A stretch of 64,000 bases of DNA from Gentiana macrophylla (Eukaryota > Streptophyta > Magnoliopsida > Gentianales > Gentianaceae): NCBI GenBank assembly GCA_026214975.1, contig CM047806.1:81887599-81951598 (forward strand), written 5' to 3'. Positions 45,672 to 57,982 of the stretch are shown here, in pieces. How positions within the stretch are numbered: position 1 is the first letter of the stretch; every line of letters starts with the position of its first letter. The notes under the pieces were generated by a model that saw only the letters and a program-made list of their open reading frames with translations, did no database searches and had not been told where the DNA came from. The position numbers and the translations under genes are program-made.

Positions 45672-47438
45672 CAGATCCAATCCATAATTGGATCGTCAGA
45701 TCTGATTCACAGCACTGATCGAGACACTCGATCATGCACAGCGGAAGCTATGAATTAAATTCGCATGTAATTTTACCACGATTTAATTCACATGATTAAT
45801 TAATATAACTACAAGAAGGTACAAGATTTACCCAACTGAAGAGAAGCCATGATTTTCCGGATTGTATCTCTAGGCGACGACTGGTGGACGTCGATCCTCG
45901 TAGTAGAGCCTCCACGAATATGCTCAAGAAAAACCCTAGTTTTTCTTCTCCCAGTGGCTAAGACAAGAAAACAAAATTTCTCTCTTTTTAAAAGGAAAAC
46001 AGGCGTCCCTTTTTTTATAAAAATGGCGTTGGATTCCCTACTATTTTGTGTTGGGAGAAACTCTCTTTATGGAGGATAATAACCAATAGTTTGAGAGTTT
46101 ATCTTATACACAAATTTATCTTTTCCTTTAAGGAAAAATAAAACATTTATCCAATATGAAAACAAATTTCCTATTTATCCAATAAGAAAACTAATTTCTT
46201 ATTTATAATTATTTAACACATAAATAATTATATTATCCACATTATAATTAATTAGCAGAAAATTTATTTTCCCAAAATCAAAAAAATATGGCACCATTTT
46301 TATGCCATTTGGGATAATAGAAAATGTCTTTTCTATATTACGTATTATTTACCGAATAAATAATATCTGCATATTCATTAAATAGACCAACTATTTAATT
46401 TATTCTCGAGGTTCCACAAAACGAGACTTCACTCGCCTGTTAGGAGCCAACCCGGGGACCATGGACCTATAACCATTAGCTACAATAAATTGAATAAAAT
46501 ATTCATTGAACAGAATATTTCTACTCAACTTATTAATTCCGGAATTACGCCACCATAAATCTGAAACTGAACTCTATCGATTATAGATATAACTTATTCT
46601 CAAAGTGTCGAGTCAATAAGTGTTCATTAATATAATCATTACATACAGACTAGCCCTCCATAGACTATCCGTAATGAAGTGGGATTATTTCCGTAAACCT
46701 TCTTCACTACATCTTATCCTTATTTACCATTAACCCACTAGTGATCAATTAGTTCACAACCAATATGAACTCGGCCGATTGATCAGTTTCTAGGATCAAC
46801 AAATAAGGGGATTATCTTTCTACTTCCCGCAGGAAGGAATGGATTCCATATCTGTGAGACACACACTTATCACTCATTCCAGAACAGTGCCAACGTGAAA
46901 GTGATTCGGACCGCGCCTCATAAAAATCCTTAACGAACACATCAAACCCTATCCTGAAACAAGCAGGAGTCTGCAATCACTTCAGGATTAAGGTTAATCC
47001 ATATATGATCATCATGTGATTCAATAAGATTTCTCAATCACGGAATTATATGAGAAATGAAGATTAAATCGGTCCAGTCCTACATTACTACATCATATAT
47101 AAATGTCTCTCTTAGATAACCAATATCGACGGTCCAGATAAGACGGTCACACCTTAAAGTGTTCTGGGCGCATTAGTGGTGGTTTAATCAATAGACCTCA
47201 TACTTTGATTTAGTTCACCACGGACTAATAGTTCAAGTGTATCACCGTAAATTTAATTCTCGCGTGTGACACACACTAAGTTATATGGCTACATATGATA
47301 CAACTTGGGGTTTCAGCAGTGTATAATATATAAGCACAAAGTAAATAATAAGATGGGAATAAATATGTCATTTATTAATTATAAAAACAATTACATAAAT
47401 TGTCTTTCGGGCGCTACTTCCAACATCATGACCACAGA
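45672..47438 (-). repeat. Copia-type LTR (element E), solo
   Basis: On the minus strand it begins TGTTGGAAGTAGCGCC at 47425 and follows the course of D's 3' LTR (57983-59792): GCCCGAAAGACAA, ATATGGAATCCATTCC, AACTGATC, CCGCTG. A TATA-like run is near 46010-46025. Flanked by AGAAACCCGAATC on both sides (45659-45671, 47439-47451), longer than a normal LTR duplication. No internal region remains. Confidence 0.6.
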
Positions 47439-47451
47439 AGAAACCCGAATC

Positions 47452-47900
47452 GCATCAATTTTTCCAGAGAAATCATGATTAAAACAATTCGTAACTTCAA
47501 ATGAGCTATACATTTTTTATAGATTCGGTATATACAAGAAAACTCTTGAAAATTGAAAATGGAAAAGGAATTTCCAATTGAAGAAGAAATCCCACAACAA
47601 GGAACCCCGACGAAAAACAAATCCCAAAATCACCACAGCTCAATTTTTCGGCAAAATTTCAGCAGCGACAAACACATAAATTTACAAATATCGATTAAAT
47701 TTATAAATCGCCTTATTTCCTCATTGATTCTCTGTGTAGATCGCCATGCGGGAGAAAAAGAGAGGAATAAATCACTTCCTTTGCAGTAGAAAATGGATAG
47801 AGTGGAGAAAGCATAGAGAAATGTGATGGTGAATTCCATGAAGTAGTTTCTTTTTCTTAATCGACTAGAACTGAAAAATATTGAAAAAATATATAAAGGA
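47452..47900 (-). other. Upstream part of the captured gene-like unit
   Basis: Minus-strand text with a pyrimidine-rich start and short frames (47920-47630 open for 96 codons). Together with 45102-45660 it looks like an interrupted gene 5' region. No known domain. Confidence 0.3.
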
Positions 47901-48010
47901 GATAGGGGAAATTTAGTCAAATATGTGTTATTTTGTCCTTATAAACAATGATCTTTTTTAGGTATCCTAAGTGCCTAATTAAGTCTCAAAATCAGTCATT
48001 TTAAACAAAT

Positions 48011-48011
<1 letters not shown>

Positions 48012-48069
<58 letters not shown>

Positions 48070-48070
48070 T
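48012..48070. repeat. (AT)n then (CA)n microsatellite
   Basis: AT run followed by CACACACA, beginning within the right-hand duplication of the MULE-like element. Confidence 0.95.
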
Positions 48071-48660
48071 ATTGAGTCAAAATTTCCCAAGGACCTTAAA
48101 TTCATAGATTTTGGGAGCTCGAGGTGTGGTCCCCTAGCCCCCTCCCCCAAAGTGGGCGCCACATTCAGACACTTGAATTTTTCTCATTGAGTTGCCATGT
48201 ATAGGTTTTGTGGCGCTTAACTGCCCACGATATCTGAGAGTTCTTATCCAGAAAAGATCCGGCTCGTATATAATTAAAATTTAATCTAATTATATATGTA
48301 AGCCTTACGTACAGAAACATCAGAGAACAAGGCGGAAGACAAAACGATTGACTCGGGTAACTAAAACAACTAATAAACGATCGAAAGCAACACATGGTGC
48401 ATCTATTACATAATCAAAAGACTTATTATAACCATAAAACACAAACGAATCCATTACAACTTGTTAACCACCAACTCAACTCAGTAATTTCTATCATTAC
48501 AAAGGACAAGAGAATCTATACCCAAAATAAATTTAAGAAAAGAGCAACATACTTCACTGCATCATCTCCGGGTCACTCCTCAGTGACCACGAAAACAACC
48601 AACAAATACACCACCTTCTCGGGGTGGGAACAATAAAGAAGAGGGAGTAAATACATACGT
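48071..48660. other. No gene recognised
   Basis: Short frames on both strands; no motif or repeat end identified. Confidence 0.45.
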
Positions 48661-48701
48661 AGTTAGTAAGGGTAGAAGAAAGCGGTTACAATAAGCAAGT
48701 A

Positions 48702-48754
<53 letters not shown>
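48702..48754. repeat. (AT)n microsatellite
   Basis: AT run; a second short one follows at 48790-48808. Confidence 0.95.
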
Positions 48755-48758
<4 letters not shown>

Positions 48759-48804
48759 AAACATGATAGTATAAATATATCGTACTTAGTATATATATAT
48801 ATAT

Positions 48805-48990
48805 ATACTAGTCCATAAACCCGTGCATAATGCACGGGACAATTAATTTTTAAGATATGTATTGTGCAATTACATATATAATATTTTAATATCGATGCAT
48901 GTTAGAGGTAACGTGTTTGTGATGTAATTTTAAAGAAGTAAATTTAAATAAATATCCTAGTGGAAACACCGTGCAACGCACGGGGAACGA
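48805..48990. repeat. Pair of CCCGTGCA/TGCACGGG hairpins
   Basis: Hairpin 48820-48838 with 8-bp arms and 3-nt loop; second at 48969-48983 with 6-bp arms. The intervening 130 bp is AT-rich. Such motifs occur at ends of plant DNA repeats; family not assigned. Confidence 0.5.
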
Positions 48991-49327
48991 ATATATGGAG
49001 AAAAAAAAAAGATCACAAAACCAAGAAACATAAAATAAGTTTTGACAATACATATTTAGCTATTTATGTGTTGAAAGTTGAGTAAATATTTTAACCAAAA
49101 TTTTAATCAACATGTAAATGCAGATGTATTATCATTACAAACTCAGCGAAAGTGTACTAAAAAGGGAAGAATCTTTTATCCTTGTACCCAAAAAATCATC
49201 ATACGGTGAAGGAGTATACATGAAAAAGGTTAAAAGTGATACATATATAAGGGCTTTCCAATACACAATCAAGGTCAATCCCTCAAACTCCTTACTTTAT
49301 TTCCGGCACAAAGCCTCGCCTACACTG

Positions 49328-49347
49328 TGGTGCCCTTAAGGGCACCA
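49328..49347. repeat. Perfect 20-bp palindrome
   Basis: TGGTGCCCTTAAGGGCACCA, self-complementary over its full length. No flanking repeat found. Confidence 0.9.
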
Positions 49348-49829
49348 GACATTTTTTACTTGGACATCAAAATTAAAATACACCACACCTTCATCTGTTA
49401 ATTAACCCATGACACCACACTGAATTTCTTATATACCTAATGCATCACAGTAATTAATATGATGTAATTTCTACTTATGGCACAACTAATGTTAAAATCT
49501 TCCACTCCAACAAACTAACAACACATATAACCCTGATTACTAAAAATAAACATATTTGTGTTATTATAATCACCATAATTAAATTAATGTCCCAAATGCA
49601 ATTTAAAAATAGAAAATTTGCATACACAAATTAACCATTTATAATATTCAGCTTCAACTTATCAAAAGGATCCCCTCAAGAAAAAAAACTTATCAAAAGG
49701 ATACATATCACCACAACCACCAACTTGATAATTTTCAATACTGTTGTCGATCTTTCACCTAGCTATCTGCTAAATAAATTTTGAACCCGCAAAATCAAAC
49801 AAAAATGAAATCCCCAACATGCAACAGCC

Positions 49830-50012
49830 GTGAAATTTTAAAATACAACCGTTGTAGGAAGGTTTTACCAAGTGGCATACATTACAACCACTCATTCCTA
49901 ACCTCTCACACACGATAAAAATGTATTATATGAAAGAGAGTAAAAATGAGAGGAACTAATGTATGCCAGGCTCAGTATAACCTTCCTACAACCAGATACC
50001 ATAAAATCTCTC
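49830..50012. repeat. 183-bp foldback
   Basis: Left arm 49830-49909 and right arm 49934-50012 pair imperfectly along most of their length (GTTGTAGGAAGGTT and TGGCATACATTA are shared inverted words). The loop is about 24 bp. Could be a MITE or a small-RNA precursor. Confidence 0.6.
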
Positions 50013-52950
50013 TGCAACAGCCACTGAACAGAGAATAAAAAATAAAATGAGGCTAGGCAAGACATGGCAATGCATATGCTATCATGCCATGAGCAACACA
50101 GAGATCTCCTATGCACATTACCATATATATTTAAAAATAAAATAGCTTTATTTAAAAGAAATTGTCCAAAAGTCTTGTTGGCATCTAAAAAACAAACACT
50201 CCTACTCTTACCTAGCCTAGCCACATAAAGAAGAAAATGTAAGGAGACTACTTTATGTTAACTAACTAAAGGTCCACCATTGCAATATTAGCTGCTGCTA
50301 GCCCAACAAATTTCAATGTATGCTGCATCCCACACTTCTACTCCATTGTCTGCTCCAAATCAGTCTCCTTTTAAAGATTTCTGAAGTAGTTCGCTAGCTC
50401 CACCTGGATCAAACACCAAACTCAGAGATGCCATGTAGAAGGAAAAATGAAGATAATGCACAAACAACCCAATTTGAAAATCATCTGTCAAGAAATTTAA
50501 CAAAATTAAAGCAGATATCGAATGAATCTTATCAAAATTGGCAAGCAAACTAAAAAGTAACCCATAGTTGTTACCTATAGCGAAACCCTTTTGCGTATTT
50601 TCTTGCATTTCCCTTCTGAGTCCCGATTTTCTTAGACTATGTATGAAATTTTGACAATGTTGAGCAGATAGATTCAACAAAAAAAAATCTTAAATCACGT
50701 GTAAGAAGAAGAAAATAAGAAAAATAAGATTCAGCAAAAATATAGAACAACTTACAATAAAGCTTATAACACCCACAAAGGCAGTTCCCGAATGTCCATT
50801 GTAATTATAAAGAGCCTTCACTATGGTAGAGAACAATACGGTAAAGAGAATGCATTTGCAGAGGTTTGAATTTCTTATTAGCAATCCGGATGCAGAAAAT
50901 TGTCAAATGACCATTTCCGAAACAATTGCAAAGTATAGATTATGGAGATAAAAGTAATGCACTAAATTGAAACCTCGTAAGTTCGAAATGTGAAAATTTC
51001 CATTAAACATATGCAAGTACAATAAGGGCATTGCAAAGGGAACATTAAACAATTACAGACATTAGGAAAAAAAATTATTAGAGCAATACAAAACGTGAAT
51101 AGGGAAAGATCGATGGCCATGGATGAAGAGTGAATCACCGATTATTGAATCATATAATTCTTGTGGAATCTCCTTTTTAATTGACATTGCAAGCTAACCA
51201 TTTGGATTTGTTTCTTCATCATTTATCATATTTATAATATCATCTATTTGATCTTTGTAATATTTAATAAACATCAAAACCTGGAAAGGAAAAGGGGTCG
51301 AAGGAAAACATCTGAATAAAAAGTGTTAATTCAGAAAATTAAGTATCTACAACTGTTAGCAACAAACAATGCTATTACGACCAAAAAAAATTCCTTTCCA
51401 CTGTAAACTAAATTCACCAAGATCTTAAAAGACTTCAAAATTTATGCTTTGTGATTCAAAGGTATAAATATGAAGGGACTTACTTCATTTTCAATAGTAT
51501 CTCTTTCATGTCCACTGGTGCAGTGTAAATCTACATTCTCCTCCTTATGCTTCATTAGAAATTGTTGCAAAGCTTCAATGCGTTCTGATAGGAAATTGAA
51601 TTAAAACCTCATATCACAAACATGGTAACTACAATAATAAGATAAATTGACAATCGAAATGAAACAATGATCAATATATATAGAGTTAGACAACCTGTTA
51701 ATACTAAAATTATCTAAAGTCAACTTTAAACATCAGCGAAATAGCATAATGATAAACTATTTCGTTTGACCTCAACTGATCCTTCTGCTTTTCAACATTT
51801 TATTTTGGTAACCACCCCAACAATATTCTGAAAACAATCCCCAATAAATTAGTGAAAATTTAAGAACAATGCTTCTAAATCTTATATTCAATTGAAGACG
51901 GAACTAAAATAAAATGAGGAACTAATAAATTAGGTTGAAGTAGGAACTCACTAAGGACTACGAATAAACAGGTGAGACATAACTAAAGTTAAATGAGAAA
52001 CCAATGAACCAACACCGGATGATAATGAATCAAGTAGAATGAGAAATCATACCTATCTTCCGTGGTTGAACGGATAATCCCCAGCTTCATGAAGCATTAG
52101 CGGGTAATCCCCTGTTGGAGAGCATTCATGAAGGTGTGCACATCTAGGCCTCATGTACATCAACAAATCTGTTTCATACAAGAAAAGAATACAGTTAAGG
52201 AATTGCATTATATATTGATGAATATTTGAAAAAACTTGAGTAGAAACTTCATTCCTTAGATGTTGAACTAAAACATTTGGTGAAATGGATGTTGAAAAAC
52301 TAATGGAATAAACCAATCTCTACATAAATTATTGTGCTACTATATATGCAGGAAAAAAAAACACTATGTTGAGCCCTTTCGAGGAAAGAATGAGAATGTA
52401 AAAAATCATGCATATGTATGAGATAGCAAACGGTTTATATACAATGTGATACATGGGCTTTTGGCGTAGACAATTAATGGATGATGGTCATCATTTTGAA
52501 TGCAAAACCATTTTTATGTTGTCATAACCTCTCTCTTTTAGATTCCCAATCCCTGCAAAGAAAATGAATATACAATTCTTGTGAAAACATCACTCCCCGA
52601 CCTACAAAAAACAGGAAAAAAGAAAAAGAAAAAAAAACATGGCAACTTAGAAATAATGGTTATAGATTTCAAAGGCAGGAGCATTACCTGTTCATAATCG
52701 TCGTCATCAACCATCAACCAAAGGAAGATAAGATAATTTACCTTTTTTAGGGAAGATAATTTACCTTTAATCCATTGTTATCACCTTGCTGCAACTATAA
52801 TTCAAAAAATTGAGTTTCTCTTATGGGAGCACAAATTGAGTTTCTCTTATGGGAGGCGGAGCTAGAGTTGACACAAATGGAGTTTCATAAGAAAAACGGG
52901 AATAAGAAAATAAAATTAAAGAAACTAAACGCTCGGGTTATTAACGGGTT
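50013..52950. other. No gene recognised
   Basis: AT-rich with short frames only. A 23-bp direct repeat (52807-52829, 52833-52855) is present. The minus strand around 50300-50680 has gene-like patches without a recognisable domain. Confidence 0.5.
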
Positions 52951-54690
52951 TGGAGCGGGTCAAAACGGGTAATTGGATTAAATTCCCTCCTCTATATATT
53001 ATATATAGATATTACGGCCTCCTTTCCTCGTCGTTCGTGGTCGTGTCAAGATCGAAGGTTCAAGATCCGGAAGTTTTCGAGATCAAGATTCGAAGATCAA
53101 GACTTGAAGACATAGATTTAATTTTTACTTTTCCTTAGAAGATAGGTTAGTCGGGGGTACCAACGGTCCATCTCGGTATTTATTTTTTCCGTTATTTTTT
53201 CGTGTATGATCGAAATTATGTGATTGAAACCGGAAAATTGCCAGGACATGCATCATATCATGATTCCACTCCAATGCATACATGTAGCTAGTTTATTTGG
53301 AATAAATTAGGCATGTATAACTCGTATAATTAGTTAAAAGCTTTTTTAATTAATATGTGGTAGTTAATTAATTAAGTAACTAATTATTAAAACCGAGGAA
53401 CCGAGTTTTGTCAATCGTTACGATTTTAGTGATGGATTCTCGGTGAATCCCACTTAGATAAATCGTTGAGTTTTGGTGGACCCACCTTAAAGTAAAGCGA
53501 GATTGCGCTTTGGTTGATAGTTCGTAAATTGGAAAATCATAGTACACGGGTTCGAAATGGTCTAACCATGGTTGGGCGAGTTCAAGCGAGCCGGCTCAAT
53601 TGACTCCCACCACGTGTGATGTGCGTTCTACGATGGTTCGACAAGACTTAGCATAACCGATAAGCCTTCGGGCTAAGCGGGGCTTCTCTTGCCGGATCGG
53701 CTGGAATCGCCACATATGTTCCAACGAATAAGACGGCGTAGGCTTGCCTATATAACCGACCCTGTTCGGAGTACTTTGATTTATTGTTTCTTATTGTCAA
53801 GACCGAAACCGTAATTAGTAAACCCACCACTTTTTCAAATTATTGAGTGGGAGCGGGGAAGGCGACAGCCAACCCCACGGCCTCTACTATAGATGCAAGC
53901 ACGTGAGAGAAGGGTGACGCCTCGAGCCACTTTGATTTCGGCCCCCTACGGGTGGTGTTCACCCCTATCAAAATTCAAGGCTTGGTCTCCGAAATGATAG
54001 GATTTTGGGTACTCGTAATGTCACTGACCGACCCTACGGCGGCATACTCGGGGCGTATTTTGAGATCTGATATAGTAGGTCACAGTCTTTATGTATATTT
54101 TCGAAATATCTAGGCTAGAAAAAGGAAGGTAATCGATGATTAAGGTCCGGGATGTCTGATTCCCGTGAGATGTTCGATTCTCGAAGCTTAATCATTGAGA
54201 GAGATTGTCTCGATTTAATCATCACCTCTTTGACCTACCATACTGGCGGCATCGAGGTGTGAGGTTAAATCCTTGGAATGGTAGGATAGACTTTATAACA
54301 AGTTCATTATTCCTAAAATAAAAGTCTAGTAGTGAAAATTTAATTTTTGAATTTAACTTTCTGTCATGTTTATTTTACAACTTTAATCTCTAGACTACTA
54401 AACTGTTAGTAATAGGACTTCATTAAAAAAATGTGGAAAGTAACAAGTACGTTGTGAATTATCAATAAATGCAGTTAATTTTTCGGAAGAGATTTATTCT
54501 CTTGAGCCTTTAAACTTAATGACATAGTATAGGTATATCACGGATGTCGCCCGTGTAAAACGAGAAACGACCGTACTTAGTTTACAAAAGATTATTTAGG
54601 ACTATATATAAAATTCATTTAGTGAATTTTAAAAGTGTAATTACACAGAAATTTCTAAATTGAAAAATTGGAAAATCATATACATAAGGC

Positions 54691-55055
54691 GTTGCTAGTT
54701 AGACGGTATTTGGAACCGATAAACTAGTGGGAGCCTTAGTCTTATGATTTGTTGTTTTTCTGAATCATTAGAAATGTGTAATGGACTGCACAAGATTTTT
54801 TCCATTCATTGGAAAAACAACAATAAAGCGTTACTAGTTAGACAATATTTAGAACTGATAAACTAATGAGAGCTTAATTCTGGAGATTTTATAATCTTTG
54901 AAACATCATGAACACAGCATTGCTAGTTAGACAGTATTTGGAACTGATAAACTAGTGGGAGCTTAGTTCTAGGTGATGTTCTAATCTTTGAAAAATCATA
55001 AATACAAAGTGTTGCTAGTTAGATGGTATTTGGAACTGATAAACCAGTGGGAGCT
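54691..55055 (+). repeat. Four copies of a 45-bp core in element D
   Basis: Cores begin at 54691, 54830, 54919 and 55011, each reading like TTGCTAGTTAGACGGTATTT and ending CTAGTGGGAGCT. Spacing 139, 90 and 91 bp. No ORF. Confidence 0.85.
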
Positions 55056-56924
55056 TTGCTCGTATGATTTGTCGATTAGAAAAATCGAATAGTCCAAGCT
55101 AGTAACACTATCATTGCACATCTCACAGTTCAAGAGTAGTGTCTACTCAAACGAACTGCTAGTTCAAGACTGTTTCCATTTAAGGAAAGTCGAGAATGGG
55201 AAAGAATGTTTATACATGTTAGTCATCTAAACTAAGTAGTTTTAAGGCTAAACCGGAAAATAAATAAATTGGAAATTAGAGGATAAGGAAAGTGATTTCG
55301 GATCACTGACCAATGCATCCTTAGCAATTTTCTCGAAAGCTAAAGTTCTTTGGAAGAACTAAGTAGCTTTGCATTAAACGATAAATAAAATAGACAACGG
55401 GCAGTTATTTCAGATAGACTAGTGGGAGTGATATAAGGAAATGAATCTCGGATTCAATTTTTGAGTAACAAAGAAAATTCATTTTCTGTTTTCGGATTTG
55501 TTGGAACGAACGTATTCATTTTCAATAGGATAATTTGTTTGTCTTATTGACGATGAATATAAAATTTGTAGCACGAATCCAAGACTCGGACTTTTGTTTG
55601 ATAAAGTCAGAACCACTAAGCATTGCTGAAAAGGTATTAGTAACACATCTTAAACTATATAAACGCAATTAGTTTCCATATTTAGATAAACGCTTCTTCA
55701 TTCTATTAATTAGTGTATGTTACATAAAGACAAGATCTGAAGACTGGCTTAGGGTGATTCCTATCTCCCAGTCAACAGAACACTGTCTCAAGGAACAATG
55801 ACTAAGTTTCCTTTCAATCGGGAAAGGGTAATAGTTTTAAAGAAGTCGCACAGCTTGTTCATAACGACCTTCGGGGTCATATGAAAGGTACAAGCTAGAG
55901 GGAGCTTTTGAAGTAGTGACATCTTGTCTGACAACTATTCGAGACTCCGGTAAGTTTATCCAAAATATTTGAGGAAATCTCTGATTTCACCAGAGATAGA
56001 GTATTCCATACTCAGAAATAGGTTATTGTGTAGTCCTTGGGACTGATGCTCGGCCTGCCTCCCAGTGAAATGTTTTCACAAAGGGATACACCAGAAATTT
56101 GCCTTATATAGTTATTGATGTCCTACGATCATTCTTTGAACTCATTTAAGATATTGGTTGCAAAATAACGGTTTACGTTGTAATGAAAAACCGAGAAGTC
56201 TACCTAAAAGATGCCTACGCATTTGTGGATAAGGAGTGAATTCGGTTCACCCCACTTCCGTAAATATAGACAATTAGCATTTAGTGCTTGAAGGTAGGAC
56301 TGGAAATTTTGCGTACATGTTCAGGTCGTGAAATATCTTAATGCATTGAGTAAAGGTTGGTTATAAAACTCGTAAAATCAGATAATCATGGTTATACTGT
56401 CAAACTCGGTCTGATAGAGTCTATAAATAACAACCTTAGATCTTGAAGTATTTGTACTCAAGATGTTACTAACTGATTTGTTCAATCCACATCCAACACC
56501 GGCAGTTGGTGATAACACTAATAAAAACTACTAAACTAGATCAGTATATCGATCCACCCCGAACGTAGTGGGAGTATGGTTTGTCCATTACCCATTGCAG
56601 GACCTTACGGTCTATAAGGTAGATTGATGACCTATAGTCCTTTGTGGGCTGTGTAGGATCCTGATCATAGAGGTTGGTTTAAAAGCCATAACCCTGTGAA
56701 TGGAGTTTGATAATCCAGTTCTTTTGAAACTCTTGTAGAACCACCTGAGTATCTCAGGCCTAGTGGGAGTAAATGGAACTACACGGAGAAGAGTCGAATG
56801 AATAGGAAAGTTTAACTTTCAACATAAAGTTTGAGTAATTTAGGGTGATTCCTAAAAGGTATAGAGTTAACCGGACCGTGATCTCTCTTACCACTCGGTC
56901 TTGCTTGATTTCGCGTAAAGCGGG

Positions 56925-57112
56925 AAATAGGGGTGATTCCCTAAGACTTCCTTGCCGAACAACGGAATCTGAACTCATTCAGAACAGAAGGGTTTTAGCA
57001 AAGAACAAATAACGGATTCGTTACAAAGAAGAAAATAGGGGTGATTCCCTAAGACCTTTTTGCGAAACTAACGATATCTTAATTTATTCAGAAAGAACCT
57101 TTGGCAGGATGC
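56925..57112 (+). repeat. Two tandem units of about 94 bp in element D
   Basis: ATAGGGGTGATTCCCTAAGA followed by CGAAC/AAC, CATTCAGAA and related words occurs twice. Single related words at 55750 and 56838. Confidence 0.7.
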
Positions 57113-57982
57113 CTGCCATAGCTTATATCCTTTGGGGATTAAAGCAAACATCTTGGTCATTTCAAATTCATGTATTTTAATATGTGGACTTGACCAGATT
57201 GTTGATAAGTCTTTCGTAGACTGGGCATCAATATTAGTAAAGTAGTATGTAGATTAGTGTTTGTGAATGGTAACACTGAAACTGTTGGAAACAACATGAG
57301 TGTGTTAACTGAAGTCAGAGTCTGACATGCCATCGGGATTCATTCTAAAAGATTTTATTCGCTTAAATTATCGAGAATCGGTCATTGGCAATCCCATCCA
57401 TTCACTTGGTTAAGATATTCTTGCATTTATGCAACATTCAACGATGTAGTCTACCCTACCTCTCAGGAATGATTATCTAAACCTGCGGATGAATACTAAA
57501 TGGGATGTTTAGTGAACCATCAAGTCTCTTTGGAAGAATGAGGAATAATATGCTAGTATATTCAGGTGCAAACTAGAATATAAGTGATGACATTGATTCT
57601 GACTTTATGTCGGATTAAGGATGATCGTTAAGTCGATCTTGTCCTCGGTGTTGACTCCAAGGCACATTGTAATCGTACCACCTGATTAGATGGAAAGGCG
57701 ACTTTTCGACCCCAAAGGTCGACTCAAGCTGTCAACCTACCTGATCAGTGTACCAAGTCACATGGTATTCAGTTTTAAGTACGCGCCAGGTCACTAACCT
57801 ACCCTACGGCGGCACACTCCAGTCGTACTTGGAAACGTGAATTACTTAGATGCGCTTGGAGGGTATGATTCTTAGGGATATGTCTCACTTGTTTTGAGCA
57901 AGTGGGAGAATATTGTAGTATAGAGAAATAAGGGTGTGCTCTAAAACAATTAATCCGTTTGCCTTTCGTGCAAGTGAGAGAT

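Larger units (their letters stand above)
43026..48006. mobile_element. Pack-MULE-like DNA element
   Basis: Ends share, in inverted orientation, GACTTAATTAGG and an ACACATATTTGACT block (43040-43065 and 47905-47985). The flanks share AAATAACATATATA (43012-43025 and 48007-48020). MULEs have long degenerate inverted ends and 9-11 bp duplications. No transposase is visible. Inside lie minisatellites, a gene-like minus-strand fragment and a copia-type LTR. The duplication abuts an AT microsatellite, which weakens it. Confidence 0.45.

Noticed and set aside
49898..50680. Minus-strand frames of 106-108 codons
   Set aside because: The first overlaps the foldback; the second has no domain or consistent splice pattern I could defend.
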